Position numbers and translations under genes: made by a program. The notes under the pieces were generated by a model. That model was not told the origin of the DNA and made no database searches. It saw only the letters and a list, made by a program, of their open reading frames with translations. From NCBI GenBank assembly GCA_028713995.1, contig JAQTNF010000015.1, positions 1 to 51,235 of the forward strand: a DNA stretch of 51,235 nucleotides, in the 5' to 3' direction. Shown piece after piece: positions 42,730-51,235 of the stretch. Position 1 is the stretch's first letter. Every line of letters begins with the position of its first letter. This stretch comes from Deltaproteobacteria bacterium. GTDB taxonomy: Bacteria > Myxococcota_A > Polyangia > JAAYKL01.

Positions 42730-45093
42730 ATGCCGAGACGACTCGTTTCGTGGGTCTGGGGCGTCCTGTTGTGCGGGCTCGCCGGGTGCTACGCTTCCGC
42801 CGCGCCTGACATGGGCGAGGGAAACGACGAGACTTCCTGGCCGGATACGGGCGGAGGAGACGACGAGACTTCCTGGCCGGATGCAGGCGCGGGAGGCACG
42901 AATCCCTGCGGGCAAGCGGTGGACGCCGGGTTCTGCGATAAGGTCCAGTACTGCGAGGAGGAGATCCCCGCCGCCGAAGGGCCGCACGAGCGGGTGACCG
43001 CCGCGTTCGAGGAGCGCTACGCCGAGCGCGAGGGGTTGACCTACGCGGAGTTGCTGGAGGCCCACCGGCCGCCGTACATCGAGTCACTGGGCTTCGATCC
43101 CGTGGCCGCCGCTTTTCGCCAGAAGTTCATAGAGGCGTTCGGCCTCTCGAACGAGGCGATCGGCGTGCTCGACGACCTGGGGTTCGTGGTCGTGCCGGTC
43201 GCGCCGCGGGATCCCACACCGACCAACCCGCTGCCCACCGGGGCGGGGCCGTCCGAGATCTATCACCGGGTCTGGACCGCCGATCTGCCTGTGTTTGTCA
43301 GTGCGGACTCCATCCTCCACGCCTGGCACCGCACCTTTGACAACCTGCTGGTTGTGGCCGAGGAACGGGTGGCCATCCCCGCGCTGAGAGAGCTGGTCGT
43401 GCGGGTGCTCGGCGAGCTCGATCCGCGGGAACCCGCGGACAGGGACGCGATGCTGCTGGTCTCCGTAGGACGGAAGCTGCTCGAGCCGAGCTGGGCACCT
43501 CCGGGGGAGGTGGCGGACGAGGTGGCGACCTGGGTGGGTCTGGCCGAGGGCCTGGCCGAGGGCGCGGGGATCGTGTGCGTCCCGTTCCTCGGCGGACAGC
43601 TCAAGATGGACTTCAGCCAGTTCATCCCCCGCGGCCACTACACGCGGAGCGAGGCCTTGAAGAGGTACTTCAAGGCGATGCTGTGGTTCGGGCGTACCGA
43701 CCTGGTGCTCGACGCGAGCGGATCCGTGCCGGTCACGGATTGTGACGACCCCAATCCGCGAGAGGAGGCGGCGGCCCGCGCCCTCGTCCGCGCTCTGCGG
43801 GACGGCTGCGCCGGCGAGATCTACCGGCGGATGGATCGCATCTACGGCACCTTCGTGGGGCGCACGAACGCCCTGACCCCCACTGCCCTGCTCGCCGCCT
43901 GCGCCGCGGTGGGCCGTCCCGGGTGCGTGGGGGAGCCGGACGATTTCGCGGCGATGTACGACGCCCTGCCGCGCGCCGCCTACTCGAGCCGTGTGTTCGG
44001 AGGCGATACGCCGCCCCTCACGCTGCGCTTCTTCCCTCAGCGCTTCGCCTACGACGCATGGGTCACCGCTCGCAGCACCACCCCTCGCCTGCAGCCGGCG
44101 TGGATAGGCGGCCGGGCGATGGCGATGCCGGAGGACGTGGCGTTCGTCCTCGGCTCGGACCGGGCCGCGGAGTACTTTGCCAAGGACATGGAAGACCCCC
44201 TCCGCGAGAACCTGCCCGCCACCCTGGCCGCCCTGCGGGACGTGATGGAGGAGATCGCGCCGAGCGAGCTGGAAGGGTCGATCTACAACCACTGGCTCGA
44301 CGGGCTCGCCGCGCTGTCGCGGCCCGGACTGAGCTGGGATCTACCGGAGGTGATGCGCACGGCTCCGTGGCACGACCGCAAGCTGGAGGCGGTGCTGGCC
44401 AGCTGGGCGGAGCTGCGCCACGATACGATCCTGATCGTCGAGCAGAGCACCGGCGGTATCGACGGGTGCGTCTATCCGGACGGCTACGTGGAGCCCGTGC
44501 CCGGGCTCTGGAAGGCCCTGGGAGAGGCGGCGGTCACGATGTCCCGGCTGTTCAAGGATCTCGCGATCCCCTCGGTGAGCCCCGCGCTTTTCGGGCACTG
44601 GGTGTGGGTGCTCGACCACTTGGCACAGATCACGGAGCGGGAGCTCGCTGGCCAGCCGCTGACCGACGATCAGGCGCTGTTCCTGAACGACCTCGTATCC
44701 GACGCCTCGGAGTGGGGCTGCGGCGCGAGCGGCGCCCGGGTCTTCGACGGCTGGTACCCGAACCTTTTCTGGCAGGAATTCTGGCCGCTGTCCGCCAAAG
44801 GCGATCTGGGCATCGACTCGATCTCCGGGATGGCGGAGCCGCTCGTGATCGATGTGCACACCGACGCGGAGAACGAGGCCGCCCTCGAGGTGGCGACCAG
44901 CAACCCGGCGCTGATGGTGGTGGCGATCGAGAGGAGCGGCGACGTCACGCTCTACGGTGGACCGGTGTCCAGTTACTTTACCTTCCGCAAGCCGATCGGG
45001 GAGCGGATGACCGACGAGCAGTGGGCCGAGCAGGTGGAGCAGGATGCGTTGCCAGCATCTCCTCCCTTCACTGCAGCCTACCGCGTCGAGTGA
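42730..45093 (+). CDS. DUF3160 lipoprotein
   Basis: The 787-residue protein has a lipoprotein signal (CGLAGC, Cys20) and a short acidic linker with a repeated DETSWPD. A long DUF3160 domain follows, recognised by FVSADSILHAWHRTFDNLL and by its layout of helical segments (RFFPQRFAYDAWV, LSWDLPEVMRTAPWHDRKL, LFLNDLVSDASEWG). DUF3160 proteins are large secreted proteins of unknown role common in myxobacteria and some archaea. GGGGAGG six nt before the ATG at 42730, which directly starts the signal peptide, decides the start. It may be transcribed separately from the TPR operon, 301 nt upstream. Confidence 0.87.
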   Translation: MPRRLVSWVWGVLLCGLAGCYASAAPDMGEGNDETSWPDTGGGDDETSWPDAGAGGTNPCGQAVDAGFCDKVQYCEEEIPAAEGPHERVTAAFEERYAEREGLTYAELLEAHRPPYIESLGFDPVAAAFRQKFIEAFGLSNEAIGVLDDLGFVVVPVAPRDPTPTNPLPTGAGPSEIYHRVWTADLPVFVSADSILHAWHRTFDNLLVVAEERVAIPALRELVVRVLGELDPREPADRDAMLLVSVGRKLLEPSWAPPGEVADEVATWVGLAEGLAEGAGIVCVPFLGGQLKMDFSQFIPRGHYTRSEALKRYFKAMLWFGRTDLVLDASGSVPVTDCDDPNPREEAAARALVRALRDGCAGEIYRRMDRIYGTFVGRTNALTPTALLAACAAVGRPGCVGEPDDFAAMYDALPRAAYSSRVFGGDTPPLTLRFFPQRFAYDAWVTARSTTPRLQPAWIGGRAMAMPEDVAFVLGSDRAAEYFAKDMEDPLRENLPATLAALRDVMEEIAPSELEGSIYNHWLDGLAALSRPGLSWDLPEVMRTAPWHDRKLEAVLASWAELRHDTILIVEQSTGGIDGCVYPDGYVEPVPGLWKALGEAAVTMSRLFKDLAIPSVSPALFGHWVWVLDHLAQITERELAGQPLTDDQALFLNDLVSDASEWGCGASGARVFDGWYPNLFWQEFWPLSAKGDLGIDSISGMAEPLVIDVHTDAENEAALEVATSNPALMVVAIERSGDVTLYGGPVSSYFTFRKPIGERMTDEQWAEQVEQDALPASPPFTAAYRVE

Positions 45094-45231
45094 ACGCCGC
45101 CGCAAGCAAGTCCTGCGGCGATGTGCGCCGGTCGCGCACCACAAACACACGTCCGAACTCGTTGAAGTCCATACGCGGCGGGATGATACTTCGGTTTCCG
45201 TGTCGACCTCGTGTCAACGGACAGGGGAAAT

Positions 45232-45257
45232 GGCGCTCACGAGGACCCGTGAGCGCC
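45232..45257. terminator. Hairpin between convergent genes
   Basis: GGCGCTCACG (45232-45241) and CGTGAGCGCC (45248-45257) form a perfect 10-bp stem with a 6-nt loop, between the DUF3160 and ComEA-like genes. No long T run follows on the plus strand, only TCCGTTTCC, so it may act as a bidirectional or assisted terminator. Confidence 0.5.
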
Positions 45258-45310
45258 TCCGTTTCCAGGATGGGCTGCGGCGGGATTGGCCGTGCGGCCT
45301 GGGATGAAAA

Positions 45311-45637
45311 TCACTTGGGGAGCTTGATCTTGGCCTTCGCGGTGGTGGGGCCGGACACCGTGATGTGGGGGCGCATCTTCTGGAAGGACTTCCGTCCGAT
45401 GCCCTTCACCTTGGTGATGTCCTCCGGCTTCTGGAACGGGCGGACCTGGCGCTGGGCGACGATGTCGTCGGCCCTCGCCGGCCCCACGCCGGGCAGGAAG
45501 GCGAGCTCCACGGCCGTCGCCGTGTTGATGTTGACCACGTCGCTCGCCTGCGCAGGCTCCTGCGCGCTCGCTCCCGTTCCCGCGGCGAGAACCGCCGCCA
45601 CCACCGCCGTCGCCACCATGATGCTGATGTTCCTCAT
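45311..45637 (-). CDS. ComEA-like exported helix-hairpin-helix protein
   Basis: The 108-residue protein has a signal peptide (start MRNISIMVATAVVAAVLA, cleavage near ASAQ) and a ComEA-type HhH domain: VVNINTATAVELAFLPGVGP, IVAQRQVRPFQKPEDITKVK (positions about 59-78), GIGRKSFQKMRPHI. ComEA binds incoming DNA in the periplasm for natural transformation; short free forms also occur without competence genes. GGAGG lies 6 nt before the ATG. Its start overlaps the stop of the small gene upstream by 4 nt (ATGA). The ComEC-like MBL lipoprotein at 26.8 kb is a possible but distant partner. Confidence 0.88.
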   Translation of the reverse strand: MRNISIMVATAVVAAVLAAGTGASAQEPAQASDVVNINTATAVELAFLPGVGPARADDIVAQRQVRPFQKPEDITKVKGIGRKSFQKMRPHITVSGPTTAKAKIKLPK

Positions 45638-45900
45638 CTCATTCCTCCTTCGTGCCACCCCGCGGGCGGCTGCTGTTCGCCGACCGAGCGGCGACCGTTG
45701 TCCGATTTCCTCGACTCGTACTCGCGAACGTGGATGCTGCCGTTCACCGGGAGCGCGTCGAGCTTGGCGCTGATCGAGCCGTCGCGGTTCTCGCTCGCGA
45801 TCCCGATCTCGAGCCATATGCCCTTCTGCCCGTCGGCCTTGTCCACGATCGTGTAGACCTTGAGCACGCGCCTGCGCGCCCTGTCGTGCCCGTTCTCCAC
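45634..45900 (-). CDS. Small conserved protein of the DALPVNG type, coupled to the ComEA-like gene
   Basis: The 88-residue protein contains the core KVYTIVDKADGQKGIWLEIG followed by ENRDGSISAKLDALPVNGS. This pattern is a short, widespread bacterial hypothetical protein (cf. ENRDGS and LDALPVNG in homologues). It has no signal peptide or membrane segment, and its function is unknown. No ATG precedes the core. A GTG at 45900 has AAGGAG 10 nt upstream and is chosen; a GTG at VLKVY is an alternative. The stop codon overlaps the ComEA-like start in ATGA. Confidence 0.68.
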   Translation of the reverse strand: MENGHDRARRRVLKVYTIVDKADGQKGIWLEIGIASENRDGSISAKLDALPVNGSIHVREYESRKSDNGRRSVGEQQPPAGWHEGGMR

Positions 45901-46161
45901 TCTCTTGCTTCTCCTTCTCCCCCAAGGGGGCTCGTTTCCGTCTTGGCTCGCCTCTCGTCCGGACGGCTCCCGCCATTGCAGCGACCGTGCCATCCGGCCG
46001 GGCGGCGCGGGCACACGCGAAATCGCGCGTCGCGGTCTTGCGAAACGGCGGTTCGGGACGTCACGTGGCGGCGCCGCCGCTCCCGCCGCCGCGATTGACA
46101 AGATCGCCGGGCCTTGCGCATGGTGGGTGAGGAGACGCGCACAGCCGAGAAGGAGGCCACC

Positions 46162-47640
46162 GTGAAGATCAGCTTGTTTTCAGGTTCGATTGAGAAGTGC
46201 GATGCGGATCTGGTGGTCGTCCCTGTCCGCAAGGGAGCTGTGAACCCGGCTTTCGAGCGCCTCGACCGCGCCTTCCGCGGGGCTCTCGCCAAGGCTGCGG
46301 CGCGGGAGCGGTTCAAGCCCGGCAAAGGGAAGATGTTCGTGTGGCACGGGTCCGCGAAGGGCGCGCACGGGCTGGTGATGGCCATCGGTCTCGGCACTCC
46401 GGAGCCGGACGCGGCGGAGTGGCGCACGGCCGTGGCCCGGGCCATCGGCATCGCGGTGAGACACCACCTGCGCTCCGTGGCCGTGTTCACGGATGCGACC
46501 TTTGAGCGGCGGGAGCTCGAGGCCCGATGGTCGGCCGAGGCGCTCGCCCTGGCGTCGTACCGCTTCTCGCGCTACCGCACCAAGGCTTCGAAAGAGACCC
46601 TTCCCGGCGTGGGCAAGGTCGGCGTTTTTCCGGCCGCGCCCGATCCCGCGGGCCTGCGTCGTGCGCTTGAGCACGGCCTGATGGCGGCCGCGGGCGTCGT
46701 GCTGGCCCGCGATCTCACCAACGAGCCGGCGAACGTGCTCTCGCCCGAGACCCTGGCCGCGCGGGCCGCGGAGCTCGCCCAAAAGAAGGGCCTTGCGTGC
46801 CGCGTGCTCGATCCGGCCGCCATCCGCGAGTCGAAGATGGGTCTCATCACGGCCGTCGCGGCCGGATCCGATCGAGAGCCCCGGCTCGTGCACCTGATCT
46901 ATCGCCCCACGGGCAAGGCCCGCAGGAAGGTCGCGCTCGTGGGCAAGGGCATCACGTTCGACTCGGGCGGGATTTGCATCAAGCCGGCCAAGTCCATGGA
47001 CGAGATGAAGACAGACATGGCCGGGGCAGCCCTGGTGCTCGGCGTCATGTCCGTCCTGCCGGACCTCGCGCCCGACCTGGAGGTCCACGGCATCCTCCCC
47101 ATCGCGGAGAACGCCGTCGGCGGCTCGGCCACGAGGCCCGGCGACGTGGTGAAGTCCATGGAGGGGCTCATGGTCGAGATCGTGAACACGGACGCCGAGG
47201 GCCGGCTCATCCTGGCGGACGCGATCGCTTACGCCCGCAAGGAGAAGCCCGACGTGCTCGTGGACCTCGCCACGCTGACGGGCGCGTGCATGGTGGCCCT
47301 GGGGCCGTTCACCGCCGGGGTGTTCTCCAACGACGAGGCGCTGGCCGGGGCCTTCCTCGCCGCGGCCGCCCGGGCCGGGGAGTCTGCCTGGCGCATGCCG
47401 CTCCTCGAATCGCTCGAGAAGGACGTGAGGAGCGACGTGGCGGACATCAAGAACACGGGCGGGAAGTGGGGCGGCGCCATCGCGGGCGCCCTCTTCCTCA
47501 AGGCCTTCGTCGGAAAGACGCCGTGGCTCCACGTGGACATCGCGGGGCCGGCGCGCGCCGATTCCGCGACGCCGCTTTGCCCCAAGGGGGCCACGGGTTA
47601 CGGCGTGCTCACGTGCCTTGAGCTCCTCGCGAGGATGTGA
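46162..47640 (+). CDS. pepA: Leucyl aminopeptidase (M17 family)
   Basis: The 492-residue cytosolic two-metal enzyme removes N-terminal amino acids. The N-terminal domain (SGSIEKCDADLVVVPV) is followed by the catalytic M17 domain: NEPANVLSPETLA, LVGKGITFDSGGICIKP (metal Lys and Asp), MKTDMAGAA, the NTDAEGRLILADA signature, DLATLTGACMVALG and WLHVDIAGPA. In E. coli PepA also binds DNA for recombination and regulation; that cannot be judged here. The frame opens at TTG 46114, but AAGGAGG five nt before the GTG at 46162 strongly favours that start (VKISLFSGS). A TTGACA at 46095-46100 may be its -35. Confidence 0.93.
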   Translation: MKISLFSGSIEKCDADLVVVPVRKGAVNPAFERLDRAFRGALAKAAARERFKPGKGKMFVWHGSAKGAHGLVMAIGLGTPEPDAAEWRTAVARAIGIAVRHHLRSVAVFTDATFERRELEARWSAEALALASYRFSRYRTKASKETLPGVGKVGVFPAAPDPAGLRRALEHGLMAAAGVVLARDLTNEPANVLSPETLAARAAELAQKKGLACRVLDPAAIRESKMGLITAVAAGSDREPRLVHLIYRPTGKARRKVALVGKGITFDSGGICIKPAKSMDEMKTDMAGAALVLGVMSVLPDLAPDLEVHGILPIAENAVGGSATRPGDVVKSMEGLMVEIVNTDAEGRLILADAIAYARKEKPDVLVDLATLTGACMVALGPFTAGVFSNDEALAGAFLAAAARAGESAWRMPLLESLEKDVRSDVADIKNTGGKWGGAIAGALFLKAFVGKTPWLHVDIAGPARADSATPLCPKGATGYGVLTCLELLARM

Positions 47641-47701
47641 TCCGACCCGGGAGAGCTCCTGATCCTTCCCTCGTCGCGCCTCTCGGGATAGAGTGTCCCT
47701 C

Positions 47702-49261
47702 ATGGGCGACTTCCAGCTCCCGCCGCAGGCGTTCAGGCTCATCGCGCGCGCGTTCACCCGCGAGATGATCGTGAGCGAGCTCTTGAATGCGGGCATCGAC
47801 GTTCCGGCCAACGACAAGGAAATCATCGGCACCTGGGTCAAGCACCTGGCCCACGTGTTCGACCCCACGGACAACCCGTACTCGCTCGACTCCCTGCTGA
47901 TGGGGCTCACGGCGGGCGGCATCGGTTTCTTGCAGGCCAACAACCTGCTGTCCGACGCCCTCAAGCGCGCGCTCCTGCTCAACGTGCTCATCGTCGACGC
48001 CGACTCGCTCATGCAGGCGCTCCTCGCCCGCGTGCTGCGCGAGACGCCCATGGTGGCCAACGTCATCGAGGGGCGCGGCCTCGACAAGCTCGAGGAGATC
48101 ATCAACAAGGAGCACATCAAGATCGTGTTCGTGGACGCGTACCGCTACGACGTGGAGGCCGTGGCCAAGGTCGTCGAGAAGCTCGTCGCCACGCGCGACT
48201 ACCTCCAGTTCGTGATCTTCAGCGACGTGAAGAAGCTCCTCGAGGTGTGCCCCACGCTGCCGCCGGCGCTCGCCAAGAGCGTGGCCCTCGACAAGAACAT
48301 CAGCCTGAAGGACTTCCGGCCTGCCGTGTACGGTGCGATCGAGGCCGTGCGCGCGCGCTTCCCCGGCCTTCTGCGCGAGGCGCGGCCCGACCCCAAGGAT
48401 CTCGTGGGCCGCATCGTGGGAAACCGCCTGCGCATCATCGAGGTCATCGGGCGCGGCGGGCAGGCCACCATCTACCGGGCCGACCACCTGCTCATGAACC
48501 GCCAGTGCGCGGTCAAGGTGCCGTTCGAGGAGGTCATGCGCGACCAGGAGGCCGTGGGGCGCTTCCAGCGCGAGGCCAAGCTGGCGAGCGCGGTCCAGCA
48601 CCCCAACGTGCTGTCCGTGTTCGACTTCGGCACGGACGACAAGGGCATCACCTTCATGGTCATGGAGCTCGTCGACGGGCTGCCGCTCGATATCGTGCTC
48701 GAGGAGCGCGGCACGATCCCGCTCGAGGAGGTCATGGAGTACGCGCGCGGCATCGCGGCGGGCCTCGCGGCCGTGCACGCCATGGGCCTCGTCCACCGCG
48801 ATCTCAAGCCCGGCAACGTGCTCCTGCACCACACGCCGGACGGGCGCGTCGTGCCCAAGCTGTCCGACTTCGGGTTCGCCATCGGGCCCACGTCCATCGG
48901 CGGCGCGCGGCTGACCATGGAGGGCATCGTGGTCGGCACCATCAAGTACATCTCGCCCGAGCAGGGCCAGGCCCAGCCCGTGGACCACCGCTCGGACATC
49001 TTCTCGTTCGGGCTGCTCCTCTACCGGCTGCTGACGGGCCAGGTGCCCTTCGACGACGAGAACGTGGCCCAGTCCCTCCTCAAGCGCATCCGGGAGCAGC
49101 CGGAGCCCCTGCGGCACTTCAAGCCGGATCTCCCGATCAACGACGAGGCCGAGCGGATCGTGCTCTCCATGATCGAGAAGAGCCCGGACAAGCGGCCCGA
49201 TTCGGCCATGAGCGTGGTCGCGGCCATCGACAAGGCGCTCGGCTTCGAGCGCAAGTTCTGA
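47702..49261 (+). CDS. Receiver-domain / Ser-Thr protein kinase fusion
   Basis: The 519-residue protein has an N-terminal helical segment (1-90), a CheY-like receiver (about 95-215: LNVLIVDADSLMQALLARVL, IKIVFVD for the phospho-acceptor strand, VIFSD, and a Lys in ALDKNI) and a Hanks kinase domain (240-519): IGRGGQATIYRA, CAVKVPF, HRDLKPGNVLL, LSDFGFA and the YISPEQ activation segment. It links two-component phosphorelay input to Ser/Thr phosphorylation output. No Shine-Dalgarno precedes the ATG at 47702, but TAGAGT ends 7 nt before it, suggesting a leaderless mRNA. The PAS sensor gene starts 57 nt downstream and is a plausible partner. Confidence 0.87.
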   Translation: MGDFQLPPQAFRLIARAFTREMIVSELLNAGIDVPANDKEIIGTWVKHLAHVFDPTDNPYSLDSLLMGLTAGGIGFLQANNLLSDALKRALLLNVLIVDADSLMQALLARVLRETPMVANVIEGRGLDKLEEIINKEHIKIVFVDAYRYDVEAVAKVVEKLVATRDYLQFVIFSDVKKLLEVCPTLPPALAKSVALDKNISLKDFRPAVYGAIEAVRARFPGLLREARPDPKDLVGRIVGNRLRIIEVIGRGGQATIYRADHLLMNRQCAVKVPFEEVMRDQEAVGRFQREAKLASAVQHPNVLSVFDFGTDDKGITFMVMELVDGLPLDIVLEERGTIPLEEVMEYARGIAAGLAAVHAMGLVHRDLKPGNVLLHHTPDGRVVPKLSDFGFAIGPTSIGGARLTMEGIVVGTIKYISPEQGQAQPVDHRSDIFSFGLLLYRLLTGQVPFDDENVAQSLLKRIREQPEPLRHFKPDLPINDEAERIVLSMIEKSPDKRPDSAMSVVAAIDKALGFERKF

Positions 49262-49317
49262 GACACACGCGGTCGGTCCGTGAAGCTCCGTCCCATGGCC
49301 CAAACAAGGAACGCATT

Positions 49318-51195
49318 GTGAAGCAGGGCGAAGACTTCTTTTTCCTTCCGACCACCGCCAGGTTCCTGTACCGGCTGACGGCATGGATCGTCCTCGCCAT
49401 CGGCGGCCTTGCGCTCGTTGGCTGGGCGTTCGACATCACGCTGCTCAAGAGCATCCGTGCAGGGTGGAACTCGATGAAGGTCGTCACGGCGATCTGCCTG
49501 ATGATGTTGGCGGCCGCCTTCATGTGGCTACGGGCGGGCGACCCATGGAAGCGGGCGTTGTGCCGCTTTTTCTGCATCCTGGTTTGCGCGACGGCCGCGG
49601 GGAGCCTGATGGTGTATGGCGTCGTGCTCTCGACGGGCCACGATCCCGGCTGGGTCTCCGCTCCCTTCTTCAGCTTGTTCCTCGGGCCGACCGATCGGAT
49701 GGCGGTTCCCACGGCCCTGATCTTCCTGGGCCTGGGTTGCAGCCTGCTGCTCCTGCACACCGGCCGCCGCGGCATGGCGGACGCGGCCCATGCCCTCGTG
49801 CTGCCCGTGGCCGTGATGAGCTATCTGGTTCTCGCCGGCTACATCTTCAGCGCTCCGAGCGTGCATGCCTGGCTGGGCGTGCCCGTGGCCCTGCACACCG
49901 GCGTCGCCCTGTGCCTGCTGTGCCTCGGCATCCTTTCCGCGCGCACGGACACCTGGCTCATGAGCTCCCTCACCAGCCCGGAGGCCGGTGGCCAGATGGC
50001 GCGCCGCCTCCTGCCCCTCCTCCTGCTGCTTCCCCTGGTGATCGGCTTCCTGAGGGTCCGCGGAGAGCGGGCCGATATCTTCGAATCCGAGGTGGGCGTG
50101 GCGCTCGTGGCGGCCATCTACGCCGTGAGCTTCCTGTTCCTCATCTGGTGGAGCGCAAGATCCGGCAACCGGCTGCAAAGGAAGACGGAACGGGCCCTTC
50201 GCGAAGCGCGGGACAGGCTGGACCTGCAAGTCCGCGAACGGACGGCGGAGCTCAGTCGAACGGCGCTCTATGCCCGCAACCTGATCGAGACCAGCCTCGA
50301 CCCGCTGGTCACCATCAGTCCCGACGGCAAGATCACCGACGTGAACGAGGCCACGATCAATGTCACCGGCGTGTCGCGCGGACAGCTGGTCGGCACCGAC
50401 TTCTCCGACTACTTCACCGAGCCCTCGAGGGCGCGCGAAGGGTACGAGCAGGTGTTCGCCAAGGGCCTCGTCACCGACTACCCGCTGACCATCCGCCACG
50501 CCTCCGGACGCACCACCGACGTGCTCTATAACGCCACGATCTATCGCAGCGAAGCGGGCGAGGTGCAGGGCGTGTTCGCCGCCGCCCGCGACGTGACGGA
50601 ATCCAAGAAGGTCATGCGCGCCTTCATTGAAACGAAGAACTTCCTGGACAACATTCTTGAGAGCTCGACCAGGTACTCCATCATCGGAAAGGACCTGAAC
50701 AACCGCATCCTCTCGTGGAATGAAGGGGCGCATAGAAACTACGGATATGCCGCGCAAGAGATTATCGGTCGGGACTCCGGCATCCTTCACACGCCCGAGG
50801 ACATCAAGTCGGGCGCCGTGGATGAGATGATGAAAGTCGCCCATGAGAACGGGGTGGCCGAGGGCGAGTTCCTGCGCGTCAGGAAAGACGGCTCCCGCTT
50901 CGTGGCGACCGTCGTCGTGACGCGCCGAAACGACGCCTCGGGACATCCAATCGGCTACCTGGTGATCAGCAACGACATCTCGGAAAAGAAACTGACCGAG
51001 CAGCGACTGTGGCAGGCGTCTTTGTACGCGCGGAGCCTGATCGAGGCCTCACTCGACCCATTGGTCACGATCAGCGCCGACGGCAAGATCACCGACGTGA
51101 ACGAGGCCACGATCAATGTCACCGGCGTGTCGCGCGGACAGCTGGTCGGCACCGACTTCTCCGATTACTTCACCGAGCCCTCGAGGGCGCGCTAA
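49318..51195 (+). pseudogene. Multi-PAS membrane sensor (probable histidine kinase), interrupted by an in-frame TAA
   Basis: A GTG at 49318 with AAGGA at 7 nt starts a protein of 625 residues up to a TAA at 51193. About seven membrane helices (residues 15-280) form an N-terminal sensor, followed by a coiled coil (ALREARDRLDLQVRERTAEL) and PAS domains at about 318-440 and 441-565, with a third beginning near 575. The third PAS is almost identical to the first at DNA level; where the first has GAA (50437-50439) the third has TAA. The frame stays open after this stop to the window end (GYQQVFAEGF). The kinase core would lie beyond the edge. It is either a nonsense-mutated gene or a sequencing error. 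Confidence 0.75.
50281..50479 (+). repeat. PAS-coding direct repeat, copy 1
   Basis: This matches 51037-51235 with an offset of 756 nt (252 codons). The stretch 50323-50436 differs from its copy by about one base, far more alike than selection on protein alone would keep. Confidence 0.85.
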
Positions 51196-51235
51196 GGGTA
51201 TCAGCAGGTGTTCGCCGAGGGCTTCGTCACCGACC
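51037..51235 (+). repeat. PAS-coding direct repeat, copy 2 (carries the TAA)
   Basis: Second copy of the repeat at 50281. Its flanks have diverged more than its core, which fits duplication plus gene conversion. The copy runs to the window edge. Confidence 0.85.

Overview
The window is a GC-rich, densely packed bacterial chromosome segment of about 37 protein genes on both strands, with no rRNA or tRNA seen. It looks like a Myxococcota or related deltaproteobacterial genome. The evidence is a kinase with the myxobacterial-type HRDISPHN catalytic loop fused to an AAA+ ATPase and TPRs, lipoproteins with long Asp-Ser/Asp-Thr linkers, a choice-of-anchor L lipoprotein, a DUF3160 lipoprotein and a receiver-kinase fusion. 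This placement is inference from gene content only.

Layout. 1-1.0 kb: 5' part of a type I restriction-modification methyltransferase (hsdM), running off the left edge. 1.1-5.0 kb: a short-chain dehydrogenase divergent from two overlapping sulfatase-fold enzymes. 5.0-12.7 kb (minus): saccharopine-dehydrogenase-like protein, a 1325-residue kinase/ATPase/TPR regulator, dipeptidase pepD and a sugar-nucleotide transferase. 12.7-17.3 kb: a Cys-rich lipoprotein with an Asp-Ser/Thr linker, and two convergent GT39-like membrane glycosyltransferases whose frames overlap. 17.4-19.1 kb: nadA coupled to a ThiF/MoeB-like protein. 19.1-21.7 kb (minus): lgt, a DsbA-like lipoprotein and two small lipoproteins. 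22.1-23.7 kb: a scar of decayed IS66-family genes that cuts off a response-regulator gene. 23.7-27.6 kb: glmS, a choice-of-anchor L lipoprotein and a ComEC-like metallo-beta-lactamase lipoprotein. 27.7-31.8 kb (minus): histidine ammonia-lyase, metK, murA. 32.0-35.3 kb: an unusual Hsp70 with a roughly 395-residue proline-rich insertion, coupled to a J-domain protein. 35.3-38.8 kb (minus): uvrC, an IHF/HU-type protein and a DUF1015 protein. 38.9-45.1 kb (plus): a lipoprotein, two TPR proteins and a DUF3160 lipoprotein. 45.3-45.9 kb (minus): a small conserved protein coupled to a ComEA-like protein. 46.2-51.2 kb (plus): leucyl aminopeptidase, a receiver-Ser/Thr-kinase fusion, and a multi-PAS membrane sensor broken by an in-frame stop just before the right edge.

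How the genes work together. Housekeeping genes (glmS, murA, lgt, metK, nadA, uvrC) are mixed with envelope and signalling genes. The strongest leads are: the Hsp70-J pair; a histidine ammonia-lyase whose cofactor-forming Ser is Cys; a MurA with Asp in place of the fosfomycin-target Cys; sulfatase-fold proteins with Thr at the nucleophile position; a ThiF-like protein without the catalytic Cys; recent duplication of PAS-coding DNA followed by a GAA-to-TAA change; and several genes with a -10-like box so close to the start codon that leaderless transcripts are likely.
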